In this document: piece by piece, positions 63,604-64,000 of the stretch
Layout: every line of letters begins with the position of its first letter
Position numbering within the stretch: position 1 is the stretch's first letter
From: Pseudoxanthomonas indica
GTDB taxonomy: Bacteria > Pseudomonadota > Gammaproteobacteria > Xanthomonadales > Xanthomonadaceae
Length of the DNA stretch: 64,000 nt
Assembly (NCBI RefSeq): GCF_900167565.1
Contig: NZ_FUZV01000001.1
Coordinates: forward strand, 868,001 to 932,000
Reading direction: 5' to 3'
Notes under the pieces: generated by a model
What the model was told of the DNA's origin: nothing
Database searches by the model: none
Seen by the model: only the letters and a program-made list of their open reading frames with translations
Program-made: the position numbers and the translations under genes

Positions 63604-64000
63604 TCAACTCAGCGCGGGCGGACTGACCTGGTTCTGCTTGCGCACAATCGACATCGCGATTTCCAGCGACTGCTCGTAGTTCAGGCGCGGATCGACGGTG
63701 GAACGGTAGGCACGCTCGAGATCCGCGTCCGTCAGTTCACGTGCGCCGCCCGTGCACTCGGTGACATCTTCACCAGTTAGTTCCAGATGGACGCCACCGA
63801 GGCGGGTTCCGGCGGCGGCGTGCAGGTCGAACGAATGCTCGACTTCGCTGCGGACATTGTCGAAGCGGCGCGTCTTGAAGCCGTTCGCCGTGCTTTCGGT
63901 GTTGCCGTGCATAGGGTCGCAGACCCACAGCACACGCCGGCCATCGCGACGCATCGCCTCCAGCAACGGCGGCAGCTTTTCCGCGATATGCGCGGCGCCC
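63604..64000 (-). CDS. Class II DAHP synthase, C-terminal part
   Basis: The last 132 or so residues of a class II (plant-type) 3-deoxy-D-arabino-heptulosonate-7-phosphate synthase, first enzyme of the shikimate pathway. The blocks WVCDPMHGNTESTANGFKTR, HLELTGEDVTECTGG (metal/substrate site) and DPRLNYEQSLE (C-terminus) are typical. The gene continues past the window end, so it is partial here by position, not by mutation. It converges with the c-di-GMP gene; 43 nt lie between. Confidence 0.94.
   Translation of the reverse strand, partial: GAAHIAEKLPPLLEAMRRDGRRVLWVCDPMHGNTESTANGFKTRRFDNVRSEVEHSFDLHAAAGTRLGGVHLELTGEDVTECTGGARELTDADLERAYRSTVDPRLNYEQSLEIAMSIVRKQNQVSPPALS

Overview
The window is GC-rich, densely packed bacterial chromosome. 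It most resembles a gammaproteobacterium of the Xanthomonadaceae/Lysobacteraceae group. The reasons are the rmlBACD gene order, a class II DAHP synthase, a prpB-prpC-acnD-prpF methylcitrate locus without prpD, and paired OPT and POT peptide transporters next to an S9 peptidase. The genus cannot be fixed from the sequence alone. No rRNA, tRNA, CRISPR array or complete insertion sequence was recognised.

Region by region: 0-7.5 kb holds a DUF819 membrane protein, a secreted S9 peptidase, an OPT-family transporter and a POT-family peptide transporter, a peptide-scavenging neighbourhood. 7.5-11 kb is the dTDP-L-rhamnose operon rmlBACD, with all junctions overlapping by 4 nt. 11-23.8 kb is a long run of minus-strand genes: outer-membrane and secreted proteins (BamA/TamA-like barrel, Trp/Gly-rich giant, DUF4136 lipoprotein, DUF2092, phenol-MetA-like protein), then DUF1622, a formylglycine-generating enzyme with both active-site cysteines, a HAD hydrolase, a sulfatase with the variant core CTAGR, a DUF202 protein carrying 11 tandem heptads, and a small membrane protein. 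23.9-29.2 kb contains a membrane protein, two response regulators, an AraC regulator and a MASE1 histidine kinase; a 10-mer GTAGTTTTAC (or one-mismatch relative) recurs in this stretch and in the sulfatase region. 29.5-31.8 kb is a patatin/beta-barrel (PlpD-type) protein.

31.8-39 kb has visibly lower GC (hand counts of sample lines 55-58% against about 70% outside) and looks acquired. It holds an isolated IS5-type DUF4096 domain protein, a tiny coupled ORF, an RcsB-like response regulator, an HTH-like gene and a BvgS/EvgS-type hybrid kinase, followed by an AraC regulator. The three intergenic regions of this island each contain GAATNNTCCGA, and one copy lies in a 12/14 match to the enterobacterial RcsAB box.

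40-49.2 kb is the propionate (2-methylcitrate) locus: prpB, prpC, acnD and prpF on the minus strand, a divergent regulator that fuses a MerR-like HTH to a citrate-synthase fold with its catalytic residues kept, and prpE. Two TTGATCAA palindromes one helical turn apart lie in the divergent promoter. 49.4-52.5 kb is a DUF3302/HlyD/outer-membrane-factor operon with no inner-membrane pump. 52.8-64 kb is mostly core: mdh, an aminotransferase, a cyclophilin, typA, DUF2127, a lipoprotein amidase, a CHASE-PAS-GGDEF-EAL protein and the C-terminal part of a class II DAHP synthase cut by the window edge.
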